Part shown: piece after piece, positions 49,997 to 62,400 of the stretch
Layout of the letters: every line of letters begins with the position of its first letter
How positions within the stretch are numbered: the stretch's first letter is position 1
Source: Calliopsis andreniformis
Taxonomy: Eukaryota; Arthropoda; Insecta; Hymenoptera; Andrenidae
DNA: 64,000 nt
Direction of reading: 5' to 3'
Assembly: GCF_051401765.1 (NCBI RefSeq)
Contig: NW_027480506.1
Span: 1,798,001 to 1,862,000, forward strand
Position numbers and translations under genes: made by a program
The notes under the pieces: model-generated
Told to the model about the DNA's origin: nothing
The model's input: only the letters and a program-made list of their open reading frames with translations
Databases searched by the model: none

Positions 49997-52749
49997 ATTG
50001 AAGATTGAGTATTGAGGATTGAAGATTGAGGATTGAGGATTGTGGATTGAGGATTGAGAATTGAGGATTGAGGATTGAGGATTGAAGATTGAGGGTTGGG
50101 TATTGAGGAGTGACGAATTAGGATTGAGGATTGAGGATTGAGGATTGAGGATTGCAGATTGAGTATTGAGGATTGAAGATTGAGGACTGAGGATTGAGGA
50201 TTGAGGATTGAGGACTGAGGATTGAGGATTGAAGATTGAGTATTGAGGATTGAAGATTGAGGATTGGTGATTGAGTATTGAGGATTGAGGATTGAAGATT
50301 GAGGATTGAGGATTGAAGATTGAGGATTGGGAATTGAGGATTGACGATTGAGGATTGAGTATTGAGGATTGAGGATTGAGGATTTGGGATTGAGGATTGA
50401 GGATTGAGGATTGAGGATTGAGGATTGAGGATTGAGGATTGAGGATTGAGGATTGAGGATTGAAGATTGAGGATTGGGAATTGAGGATTGACGATTGAGG
50501 ATTGAGTATTGAGGATTGAGAATTGAGGTTTGAGGATTGAAGATTGTGTATTGAGGATTGAAGATTGAGGATCTAGGATTGAGTATTGAAGATTGAGGAC
50601 TGACTGTTGAGGGTTGAGTGATGAGGATTGATGTTCGTGGATTGAGATTTGAAGATAGGAGAATGGGGATTGAGTATTGAAAACTGTGAATTGAGGATAT
50701 TCTATTGAGGATTGAGGATTGACAATTGATTGTTGAGGACTGAGTGCTGAAGATTGAGGATTCACGATTGAGGATCCGGTATTGAGGTTTCAGGACTGAG
50801 GATTGAGGGTTGAGGATTGAGGATTGAGGATTGAGGATTTGGGATTGAGGATTGAGGATTGAGGATTGAGGATTGAGGATTGAGGATTGAGTATTGAAGA
50901 TTGAGTATTGAGGATTGAAGATTCAGTATTGAGGATTGAAGATTGAGAATTGAGGTTTGAGGTTTGAACATAAAGGACTGAGTGTCGAGGGATGAGTGAT
51001 GTGTATTGATGTTTGTGGATAGAGATCTGAAGATTGCAGATTGAGTATTGAGTGTTGAAATCTGTGAATTGGTGATATTCTATTGAGGATTGAGGATTGA
51101 CAACTGATTGTTGAGGACTGAGGGCTGAAGATTGAGGATTCAGGATTGAGGATTCAGGATTGAGGTTTGGGGACTGAGGATTGAGGGTTGAGGATTGAGG
51201 ATTGAGGATTGAGGATTGAGGATTGAGGATTGAGGATTGAGGATTGGGTATTGAGGTTTGAGGGTTGAGGATTGAGGATTGAGGATTGAGGATTGGGGAT
51301 TGAGGATTGAAGGTTGAATATTGATAATTGAAGATTGAGGATTGAGGGTTGAGGGTTGTAGATTGAGGACGAGGACTGAGGGTTGGGTATTAATGCTTGA
51401 GGTCTGAGGATTGAGGATTGCGAATTGAGGACTGAGGACTGAGGATTGAAGATTGAGGATTTGGTATTGAGGATTGAAGAATGAGGACTGAGGAGTGAGG
51501 GTTGAGGATTGAGGATTGAAGATTGAGTATTCAGGATTGGAGATTGACGATTGAGGATTGAGGATTGAGAATTGAGGATTGAGGATTGGGGACTGAGGAT
51601 TGAGGATTGAAGATTGAGTATTGAGGATTGAAGATTGAGGATTGAGGATTGAGGATTGAGGATTGACGATTGAGGATTGGGGATTGAGGATTGAGGATTG
51701 GGTATTGAGGTTTGACGGTTGAGGATTGAGGATTGTGGATTGAGGTTTGAGGTTTGAACATAAAGGACTGAGTGTCGAGGGATGAGTGATGTGAATTGAT
51801 GTTTGTGGATAGAGATCTGAAGATTGCAGATTGAGTATTGAGTTTTGAAATCTGTGAATTGGTGATATTCTATTGAGGATTGAGGATTGACAACTGATTG
51901 TTGAGGACTGAGGGCTGAAGATTGAGGATTCAGGATTGAGGATTCAGGATTGAGGTTTGGGGACTGAGGATTGAGGGTTGAGGATTGAGGATTGAGGATT
52001 GAGGATTGAGGATTGAGGATTGAGGATTGAGGATTGAGGATTGGGGATTGAGGATTGAAGGTTGAATATTGATAATTGAATATTGAGGATTGAGGATTGA
52101 GGGTTGTAGATTGAGGACGAGGACTGAGGGTTGGGTATTAATGCTTGAGGTCTGAGGATTGAGGATTGCGAATTGAGGACTGAGGACTGAGGATTGAAGA
52201 TTGAGGATTTGGTATTGAGGATTGAAGAATGAGGACTGAGGAGTGAGGGTTGAGGATTGAGGATTGAAGATTGAGTATTCAGGATTGGAGATTGACGATT
52301 GAGGATTGAGGATTGAGGATTGAGGATTGAGGATTGAGGATTGAGGATTGAGGATTGAAGATTGAGTATTGAGGATTGAAGATTGAGGATTGAGGATTGA
52401 GGATTGAGGATTGGGGATTGAAGATTGAGGATTGGGGACTGAGTTTTGAACGTTGAGTGATGAGAATTGATGTTTGTGGATTGAGATTTGAAAATCGAAG
52501 ATTGGGGATTGAGTGTTGAAAACTGTGAATTGGGTATATTCCATTGAGGATTGAGAACTGACAATTGATTGTTGAGGACTGAGGGCTGAAGATTGAGGAT
52601 TCAGGATTGAGGATTCAGGATTGAGGTTTGAGGACTGAGGATTGAGGATTGAAGATTGAGTATTGGGTATTGAGGATTGAACATTCAGGATTGATGATTG
52701 AGGATAGAGGATTGAAGATTGAGGATTGATGATTGAATATTGATGATTG
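49997..52749 (+). repeat. Mosaic block with 790-bp tandem pair
   Basis: Module cores lie near 50,698, 51,077, 51,866 and 52,536. GAACATAAAGG occurs at 50,966 and 51,756 (790 bp = 113 heptads minus one hexamer). The second repeat is recognisable to about 52,300 but has lost about 50 bp. The module near 52,536 has the TATATTC-CATTGAG core variant also found near 55,746, 57,806 and 62,404. Confidence 0.68.
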
Positions 52750-55700
52750 AAGATTGAGGATTGAGGATTGAGGGTTGTGGATTGCGGACGAGGACTGAGG
52801 GTTCAGTACTGGTGTTTCAGGACTGAGGATTTAGGATTGAGGATTGACAATTGAGGATTGAGGATTGAGGATTGAAGATTGAGGACTGGGTGTTGAGGAC
52901 TGAAGAATGAGGATTGAGGATTGAGGATTGAAGATTGAGGGTTGAAGATTGAGTATTGAGGATTGAAGATTGAGGATTGAGGATTGAGTATTGAGGATAG
53001 AGGATTGAGGATTGAGGATTGAAGATTGAGTATTGAGGATTGAAGATTGAGGATAGGTGATTGAGTATTGAGGATTGAGGATTGAAGATTGAGGATTGAT
53101 GATTGAATATTGATGATTGAAGATTGAGGATTGAGGATTGAGGGTTGTGGATTGCGGACGAGGACTGAGGGTTCAGTATTGGTGTTTGAGGACTGAGGAT
53201 TTAGGATTGAGGATTGACAATTGAGGATTGAGGATTGAGGATTGAAGATTGAGGACTGGGTGTTGAGGATTGAAGAATGAGGGTTGAGGATTGAGGATTG
53301 AAGATTGAGGGTTGAACATTGAGTATTGAGGATTGAAGATTGAGGATTGAGGATTGAGGATTGAGGATAGAGTATTGAGGATTGAGGATTGAATATTGAG
53401 TATTGAGGATTGATGATTGAGGATTGGTGATTGAGTATTGAGGATTGAGGATTGAAGATTGAGGATTGAGGATTGAAGATTGAGGATTGGGAATTGAGGA
53501 TTGACGATTGAGGATTGAGTATTGGGGATTGAGAATTGAGGATTGAGGATTGAAGATTGTGTATTGAGGATTGAAGATTGAGGATCTAGGATTGAGTATT
53601 GAAGATTGAGGACTGAGTGTTGAGGGTTGAGTGATGAGAATTGATGTTCGTGGATTGAGATTTGAAGATAGGAGAATGGGGATTGAGTATTGAAAACTGT
53701 GAATTGAGGATATTCTATTGAGGATTGAGGATTGACAATTGATTGTTGAGGACTGAGTGCTGAAGATTGAGGATTCACGATTGAGGATCCGGTATTGAGG
53801 TTTCAGGACTGAGGATTGAGGGTTGAGGATTGAGGATTGAGGATTTGGGATTGAGGATTGAGGATTGAGGATTGAGGATTGAGGATTGAGGATTGAGGAT
53901 TGAGTATTGAAGATTGAGTATTGAGGATTGAAGATTGAGGATTGAGGATTGTGGATTGAGGATTGAGAATTGAGGATTGAGGATTGAGGATTGAAGATTG
54001 AGGATTGGGTATTGAGGAGTGACGAATTAGGATTGAGGATTGAGGATTGAGGATTGGGGATTGCAGATTGAGTATTGAGGATTGAAGATTGAGGACTGAG
54101 GGTTGAGGATTGAGGATTGAGGACTGAGGATTGAGGATTGAGGATTGAAGATTGAGTATTGAAGATTGAGGATTGGGGATTGAGGATTGAGGATTGAGGA
54201 TTGAAGATTGAGGTTTGAGGATTGAAGATTGAGGATTGGGAATTGAGGATTGACGATTGAGGATTGAGTATTGAGGATTGAGAATTGAGGATTTAGGATT
54301 GAAGACTGAGTATTGAGGATTGAATATTGAGGATTTAGGATTGAGGATTGAAGATTGAGGACTGAGTGCTGAGGGTTGAGTGATGAGAATTGATGTTTGC
54401 GATTGAGATTTGAAGATTGAAGAATGGGGATTGAGTATTGAAAACTGTGAATTGAGGATATTCTATTGAGGATTGAGGATTGACAATTGATTGTTGAGGA
54501 CTGAGGGCTGAAGATTGAGGATTCAGGATTGAGGATTCAGGATTGAGGTTTGGGGACTGAGGATTGAGGGTTGAGGATTGAGGATTGAGGATTGAGGATT
54601 GAGGATTGAGGATTGAGGATTGAGGTTTGAGGGTTGAGGATTGAGGATTGAGGATTGAGGATTGGGGATTGAGGATTGAAGGTTGAATATTGATAATTGA
54701 AGATTGAGGATTGAGGATTGAGGGTTGTAGATTGAGGACGAGGACTGAGGGTTGGGTATTAATGCTTGAGGTCTGAGGATTGAGGATTGCGATTTGAGGA
54801 CTGAGGACTGAGGATTGAAGATTGAGGATTTGGTATTGAGGATTGAAGAATGAGGACTGAGGAGTGAGGATTCAGGATGGAGGATTGAAGATTGAGTATT
54901 CAGGATTGGAGATTGACGATAGAGGATTGAGGATTGAGGATTGAGGATTGAGGATTGAGGATTGAAAATTCAGTATTGAGGATTGAAGATTGAGAATTGA
55001 GGTTTGAGGTTTGAGCATAAAGGACTGAGTGTCGAGGGATGAGTGATGTGTATTGATGTTTGTGGATAGAGATCTGAAGATTGCAGATTGAGTATTGAGT
55101 GTTGAAATCTGTGAATTGGTGATATTCTATTGAGGATTGAGGATTGACAACTGATTGTTGAGGACTGAGGGCTGAAGATTGAGGATTCAGGATTGAGGAT
55201 TCAGGATTGAGGTTTGGGGACTGAGGATTGAGGGTTGAGGATTGAGGATTGAGGATTGGGGATTGAGGATTGAAGGTTGAATATTGATAATTGAAGATTG
55301 AGGATTGAGGGTTGAGGGTTGTAGATTGAGGACGAGGACTGAGGGTTGGGTATTAATGCTTGAGGTCAGAGGATTGAGGATTGCGAATTGAGGACTGAGG
55401 ACTGAGGATTGAAGATTGAGGATTTGGTATTGAGGATTGAAGAATGAGGATTGAGGAGTGAGGGTTGAGGATTGAGGATTGAAGATTGAGTATTCAGGAT
55501 TGGAGATTGACGATTGAGGATTGAGGATTGAGGATTGAGGATTGAGGATTGAGGATTGAGGATTGATGATTGAAGATTGAGTATTGAGGATTGAAGATTG
55601 AGGATTGAGGATTGAGGATTGAGGATTGGGGATTGAAGATTGAGGATTGGGGACTGAGTGTTGAGCGTTGAGTGATGAGAATTGATGTTTGTGGATTGAG

Positions 55701-58700
55701 ATTTGAAAATTGAAGATTGGGGATTGAGTGTTGAAAACTGTGAATTGGGTATATTCCATTGAGGATTGAGAACTGACAATTGATTGTTGAGGACTTAGGG
55801 CTGAAGATTGAGGATTCAGGATTGAGGATTCAGGATTGAGGTTTGAGGACTGAGGATTGAGGATTGAAGATTGAGGATTGGGTATTGAGGATTGAACATT
55901 CAGGATTGATGATTGAGGATAGAGGATTGAAGATTGAGGATTGATGATTGAATATTGATGATTGAAGATTGAGGATTGAGGATTGAGGATTGAGGACTGA
56001 GGACTGAGGATTGAGGATTGAAGATTGAGTATTGAGGATTGAAGATTGAGGATTGGTGATTGAGTATTGAGGATTGAGGATTGAAGATTGAGGATTGAGG
56101 ATTGAAGATTGAGGATTGGGAATTGAGGATTGACGATTGAGGATTGAGTATTGAGGATTGAGAATTGAGGATTGAGGATTGAAGATTGTGTATTGAGGAT
56201 TGAAGATTGAGGATCTAGGATTGAGTATTGAAGATTGAGGACTGAGTGTTGAGGGTTGAGTGATGAGAATTGATGTTCGTGGATTGAGATTTGAAGATAG
56301 GAGAATGGGGATTGAGTATTGAAAACTGTGAATTGAGGATATTCTATTGAGGATTGAGGACTGACAATTGATTGCTGAGGTCTGAGGGCTGAAGATTGAG
56401 GATTCAGGATTGAGGATTCGGTATTCATGTTTCTGGACTGAGGATTGAGGGTTGAGGATTGAGGATTGAGGATTGAGGATTGAGGAATGAGAATTGAGGA
56501 TTGAGGATTGAGGATTGAAGATTGAGGATTGAGGATTGAGGATTGAGGATTGAGGATTGGGGATTGAGGATTGAAGATTGAGGATTGGGTATTGGTGATT
56601 GAACATTCAGGATTGAGGATTGAGGATAGACGATTGAGGATTGGGGATTGAAGATTGAATATTGACGATTGAAGATTGAGGGTTGGGGATTGAGGGTTGT
56701 GGATTGCGGACGAGGACTGAGGGTTGAGTATTGATGCTTGAGGTCTGAGGATTGAGGATTGAGTGCTGAGAATTGAGGATTGAGGATTGAGGATTGAAGA
56801 TTGAGGATTGGGCATTGAGGATTGAAGAATGAGGATTGGGGATTGAGGATTCAGGATTGAGGATTGAAGATTGAGTACTCAGGATTGGAGATTGACGATT
56901 GAGGATTGAGGATTGAGGATAGAGGATTGAGGATTGAGGATTGAGGATTTTAGATTCAGTATTGAGGATTGAAGATTGAGAATTGAGGTTTGAGGTTTGA
57001 ACATAAAGGACTGAGTGTCGAGGGATGAGTGATGTGAATTGATGTTTGTGGATAGAGATCTGAAGATTGCAGATTGAGTATTGAGTTTTGAAATCTGTGA
57101 ATTGGTGATATTCTATTGAGGATAGAGGATTGACAACTGAGTGTTGAGGACTGAGGGCTGAAGATTGAGGATTCAGGATTGAGGCTTCAGGATTGAGGTT
57201 TGGGGACTGAGGATTGAGGGTTGAGGATTGAGGATTGAGGATTGAGGATTGAGGATTGAGGATTGAGGATTGAGGATTGGGTATTGAGGTTTGAGGGTTG
57301 AGGATTGAGGATTGAGGATTGAGGATTGGGGATTGAGGATTGAAGGTTGAATATTGATAATTGAAGATTGAGGATTGAGGATTGAGGGTTGTAGATTGAG
57401 GACGAGGACTGAGGGTTGGGTATTAATGCTTGAGGTCTGAGGATTGAGGATTGCGAATTGAGGACTGAGGACTGAGGATTGAAGATTGAGGATTTGGTAG
57501 TGAGTATTGAAGAATGAGGACTGAGGAGTGAGGGTTGAGGATTGAGGATTGAAGATTGAGTATTCAGGATTGGAGATTGACGATTGAGGATTGAGGATTG
57601 AGGATTGAGGATTGAGGATTGAGGATTGAGGATTGAGGATTGAAGATTGAGTATTGAGGATTGAAGATTGAGGATTGAGGATTGAGGATTGAGGATTGGG
57701 GATTAAAGATTGAGGATTGGAACCGGAGTGTTGAGGGATGAGTGATGAGAATTGATGTTTGTGGATTGAGATTTGAAAATCGAAGATTGGGGATTGAGTG
57801 TTGAAAACTGTGAATTGGGTATATTCCATTTAGGATTGAGAACTGACAATTGATTGTTGAGGACTGAGGGCTGAAGATTGAGGATTCAGGATTGAGGATT
57901 CAGGCTTGAGGTTTGAGGACTGAGGATTGAGGATTGAAGATTGAGTATTGGGTATTGAGGATTGAACATTCAGGATTGATGATTGAGGATAGAGGATTGA
58001 AGATTGAGGATTGATGATTGAATATTGATGGTTGAAGATTGAGGATTGAGGATTGAGGGTTGTGGATTGCGGACGAGGACTGAGGGTTCAGTATTGGTGT
58101 TTCAGAACTGAGGATTTAGGACTGAGGATTGACAATTGAGGATTGAGGATTGAGGATTGAAGATTGAGGACTGGGTGTTGAGGATTGAAGAATGAGGATT
58201 GAGGATTGAGGATTGAAGATTGAGGGTTGAAGATTGAGTATTGAGGATTGAAGATTGAGGATTGAGGATTGAGGATTGAGGATAGAGGATTGAGGATTGA
58301 GGATTGAAGATTGTGGACTGAGTGCTGAGGGTTGAGTGATGAGAATTGATGTTTGCGATTGAGATTTGAAGATTGAAGAATGGGGATTGAGTATTGAAAA
58401 CTGTGAATTGAGGATATTCTATTGAGGATTGAGGATTGACAATTGATTGTTGAGGACTGAGGGCTGAAGATTGAGGATTCAGGATTGAGGATTCAGGATT
58501 GAGGTTTGGGGACTGAGGATTGAGGGTTGAGGATTGAGGATTGAGGATTGAGGATTGAGGATTGAGGATTGAGGATTGAGGTTTGAGGGTTGAGGATTGA
58601 GGATTGAGGATTGAGGATTGGGGATTGAGGATTGAAAGTTGAATATTGATAATTGAAGGTTGAGGATTGAGGATTGAGGGTTGTAGATTGAGGACGAGGA

Positions 58701-59402
58701 CTGAGGGTTGGGTATTAATGCTTGAGGTCTGAGGATTGAGGATTGCGATTTGAGGACTGAGGACTGAGGATTGAAGATTGAGGATTTGGTATTGAGGATT
58801 GAAGAATGAGGACTGAGGAGTGAGGGTTCAGGATGGAGGATTGAAGATTGAGTATTCAGGATTGGAGATTGACGATTGAGGATTGAGGATTGAGGATTGA
58901 GGATTGAGGATTGAGGATTGAGGATTGAGGACTGAGGATTGAGGATTGAGGATTGAAGATTGAGTATTGAAGATTGAGGATTGGGGATTGAGGATTGAGG
59001 ATTGAGGATTGAAGATTGAGGTTTGAGGATTGAAGATTGAGGATTGGGAATTGAGGATTGACGATTGAGGATGGAGTATTGAGGATTGAGGATTGAGGAT
59101 TTAGGATTGAAGATTGAGTATTGAGGATTGAAGATTGAGGATTTAGGATTGAGGATTGAAGATTGAGGACTGAGTGCTGAGGGTTGAGTGATGAGAATTG
59201 ATGTTTGCGATTGAGATTTGAAGATTGAAGAATGGGGATTGAGTATTGAAAACTGTGAATTGAGGATATTCTATTGAGGATTGAGGATTGACAATTGATT
59301 GTTGAGGACTGAGGCCTGAAGATTGAGGATTCAGGATTGAGGATTCAGGATTGAGGTTTGGGGACTGAGGATTGAGGGTTGAGGATTGAGGATTGAGGAT
59401 TG
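52750..59402 (+). repeat. 6,653-bp tandem duplication, copy A
   Basis: Every landmark here recurs 6,653 bp later in the window as far as the window reaches. The length equals 952 heptads minus 11. I count 11 hexamers inside: eight GACGAG (near 52,788, 53,158, 54,737, 55,331, 56,709, 57,400, 58,074 and 58,692) and three GTTTGC-GATTGAG junctions (near 54,395, 58,351 and 59,203). Module cores lie near 53,709, 54,458, 55,123, 55,746, 56,339, 57,107, 57,806, 58,414 and 59,266. Older internal copies are visible: about 54,361-54,890 recurs at 58,317 (offset 3,956), and 55,021 at 57,008 (offset 1,987). Confidence 0.85.
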
Positions 59403-62400
59403 AAGATTGAGGATTGAGGATTGAGGGTTGTGGATTGCGGACGAGGACTGAGGGTTCAGTACTGGTGTTTCAGGACTGAGGATTTAGGATTGAGTATTGA
59501 CAATTGAGGATTGAGGATTGAGGATTGAAGATTGAGGACTGGGTGTTGAGGACTGAAGAATGAGGATTGAGGATTGAGGATTGAAGATTGAGGGTTGAAG
59601 ATTGAGTATTGAGGATTGAAGATTGAGGATTGAGGATTGAGTATTGAGGATAGAGGATTGAGGATTGAGGATTGAAGATTGAGTATTGAGGATTGAAGAT
59701 TGAGGATAGGTGATTGAGTATTGAGGATTGAGGATTGAAGATTGAGGATTGATGATTGAATATTGATGATTGAAGATTGAGGATTGAGGATTGAGGGTTG
59801 TGGATTGCGGAGGAGGACTGAGGGTTCAGTATTGGTGTTTGAGGACTGAGGATTTAGGATTGAGGATTGACAATTGAGGATTGAGGATTGAGGATTGAAG
59901 ATTGAGGACTGGGTGTTGAGGATTGAAGAATGAGGGTTGAGGATTGAGGATTGAAGATTGAGGGTTGAACATTGAGTATTGAGGATTGAAGATTGAGGAT
60001 TGAGGATTAAGGATTGAGGATAGAGTATTGAGGATTGAGGATTGAATATTGAGTATTGAGGATTGATGATTGAGGATTGGTGATTGAGTATTGAGGATTG
60101 AGGATTGAAGATTGAGGATTGAGGATTGAAGATTGAGGATTGGGAATTGAGGATTGACGATTGAGGATTGAGTATTGGGGATTGAGAATTGAGGATTGAG
60201 GATTGAAGATTGTGTATTGAGGATTGAAGATTGAGGATCTAGGATTGAGTATTGAAGATTGAGGACTGAGTGTTGAGGGTTGAGTGATGAGAATTGATGT
60301 TCGTGGATTGAGATTTGAAGATAGGAGAATGGGGATTGAGTATTGAAAACTGTGAATTGAGGATATTCTATTGAGGATTGAGGATTGACAATTGATTGTT
60401 GAGGACTGAGTGCTGAAGATTGAGGATTCACGATTGAGGATCCGGTATTGAGGTTTCAGGACTGAGGATTGAGGGTTGAGGATTGAGGATTGAGGATTTG
60501 GGATTGAGGATTGAGGATTGAGGATTGAGGATTGAGGATTGAGGATTGAGGATTGAGTATTGAAGATTGAGTATTGAGGATTGAAGATTGAGGATTGAGG
60601 ATTGTGGATTGAGGATTGAGAATTGAGGATTGAGGATTGAGGATTGAAGATTGAGGATTGGGTATTGAGGAGTGACGAATTAGGATTGAGGATTGAGGAT
60701 TGAGGATTGGGGATTGCAGATTGAGTATTGAGGATTGAAGATTGAGGACTGAGGGTTGAGGATTGAGGATTGAGGACTGAGGATTGAGGATTGAGGATTG
60801 AAGATTGAGTATTGAAGATTGAGGATTGGGGATTGAGGATTGAGGATTGAGGATTGAAGATTGAGGTTTGAGGATTGAAGATTGAGGATTGGGAATTGAG
60901 GATTGACGATTGAGGATTGAGTATTGAGGATTGAGAGTTGAGGATTTAGGATTGAAGACTGAGTATTGAGGATTGAATATTGAGGATTTAGGATTGAGGA
61001 TTGAAGATTGAGGACTGAGTGCTGAGGGTTGAGTGATGAGAATTGATGTTTGCGATTGAGATTTGAAGATTGAAGAATGGGGATTGAGTATTGAAAACTG
61101 TGAATTGAGGATATTCTATTGAGGATTGAGGATTGACAATTGATTGTTGAGGACTGAGGGCTGAAGATTGAGGATTCAGGATTGAGGATTCAGGATTGAG
61201 GTTTGGGGACTGAGGATTGAGGGTTGAGGATTGAGGATTGAGGATTGAGGATTGAGGATTGAGGATTGAGGATTGAGGTTTGAGGGTTGAGGATTGAGGA
61301 TTGAGGATTGAGGATTGGGGATTGAGGATTGAAGGTTGAATATTGATAATTGAAGATTGAGGATTGAGGATTGAGGGTTGTAGATTGAGGACGAGGACTG
61401 AGGGTTGGGTATTAATGCTTGAGGTCTGAGGATTGAGGATTGCGATTTGAGGACTGAGGACTGAGGATTGAAGATTGAGGATTTGGTATTGAGGATTGAA
61501 GAATGAGGACTGAGGAGTGAGGATTCAGGATGGAGGATTGAAGATTGAGTATTCAGGATTGGAGATTGACGATAGAGGAAGGAGGATTGAGGATTGAGGA
61601 TTGAGGATTGAGGATTGAAAATTCAGTATTGAGGATTGAAGATTGAGAATTGAGGTTTGAGGTTTGAGCATAAAGGACTGAGTGTCGAGGGATGAGTGAT
61701 GTGTATTGATGTTTGTGGATAGAGATCTGAAGATTGCAGATTGAGTATTGAGTGTTGAAATCTGTGAATTGGTGATATTCTATTGAGGATTGAGGATTGA
61801 CAACTGATTGTTGAGGACTGAGGGCTGAAGATTGAGGATTCAGGATTGAGGATTCAGGATTGAGGTTTGGGGACTGAGGATTGAGGGTTGAGGATTGAGG
61901 ATTGAGGATTGGGGATTGAGGATTGAAGGTTGAATATTGATAATTGAAGATTGAGGATTGAGGGTTGAGGGTTGTAGATTGAGGACGAGGACTGAGGGTT
62001 GGGTATTAATGCTTGAGGTCAGAGGATTGAGGATTGCGAATTGAGGACTGAGGACTGAGGATTGAAGATTGAGGATTTGGTATTGAGGATTGAAGAATGA
62101 GGATTGAGGAGTGAGGGTTGAGGATTGAGGATTGAAGATTGAGTATTCAGGATTGGAGATTGACGATTGAGGATTGAGGATTGAGGATTGAGGATTGAGG
62201 ATTGAGGATTGAGGATTGATGATTGAAGATTGAGTATTGAGGATTGAAGATTGAGGATTGAGGATTGAGGATTGAGGATTGGGGATTGAAGATTGAGGAT
62301 TGGGGACTGAGTGTTGAGCGTTGAGTGATGAGAATTGATGTTTGTGGATTGAGATTTGAAAATTGAAGATTGGGGATTGAGTGTTGAAAACTGTGAATTG

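Noticed and set aside
55187..56815. 542-codon minus-strand open frame rich in SSILNPQ (also 61,840-63,468, 467 codons at 8,209-9,612 and many shorter ones)
   Set aside because: The satellite complement has no stop codon in any frame, so long open frames arise automatically. Overlapping frames give the same peptide, frames end at random variants, and there is no non-repeat domain, signal peptide or promoter. Not annotated as coding.
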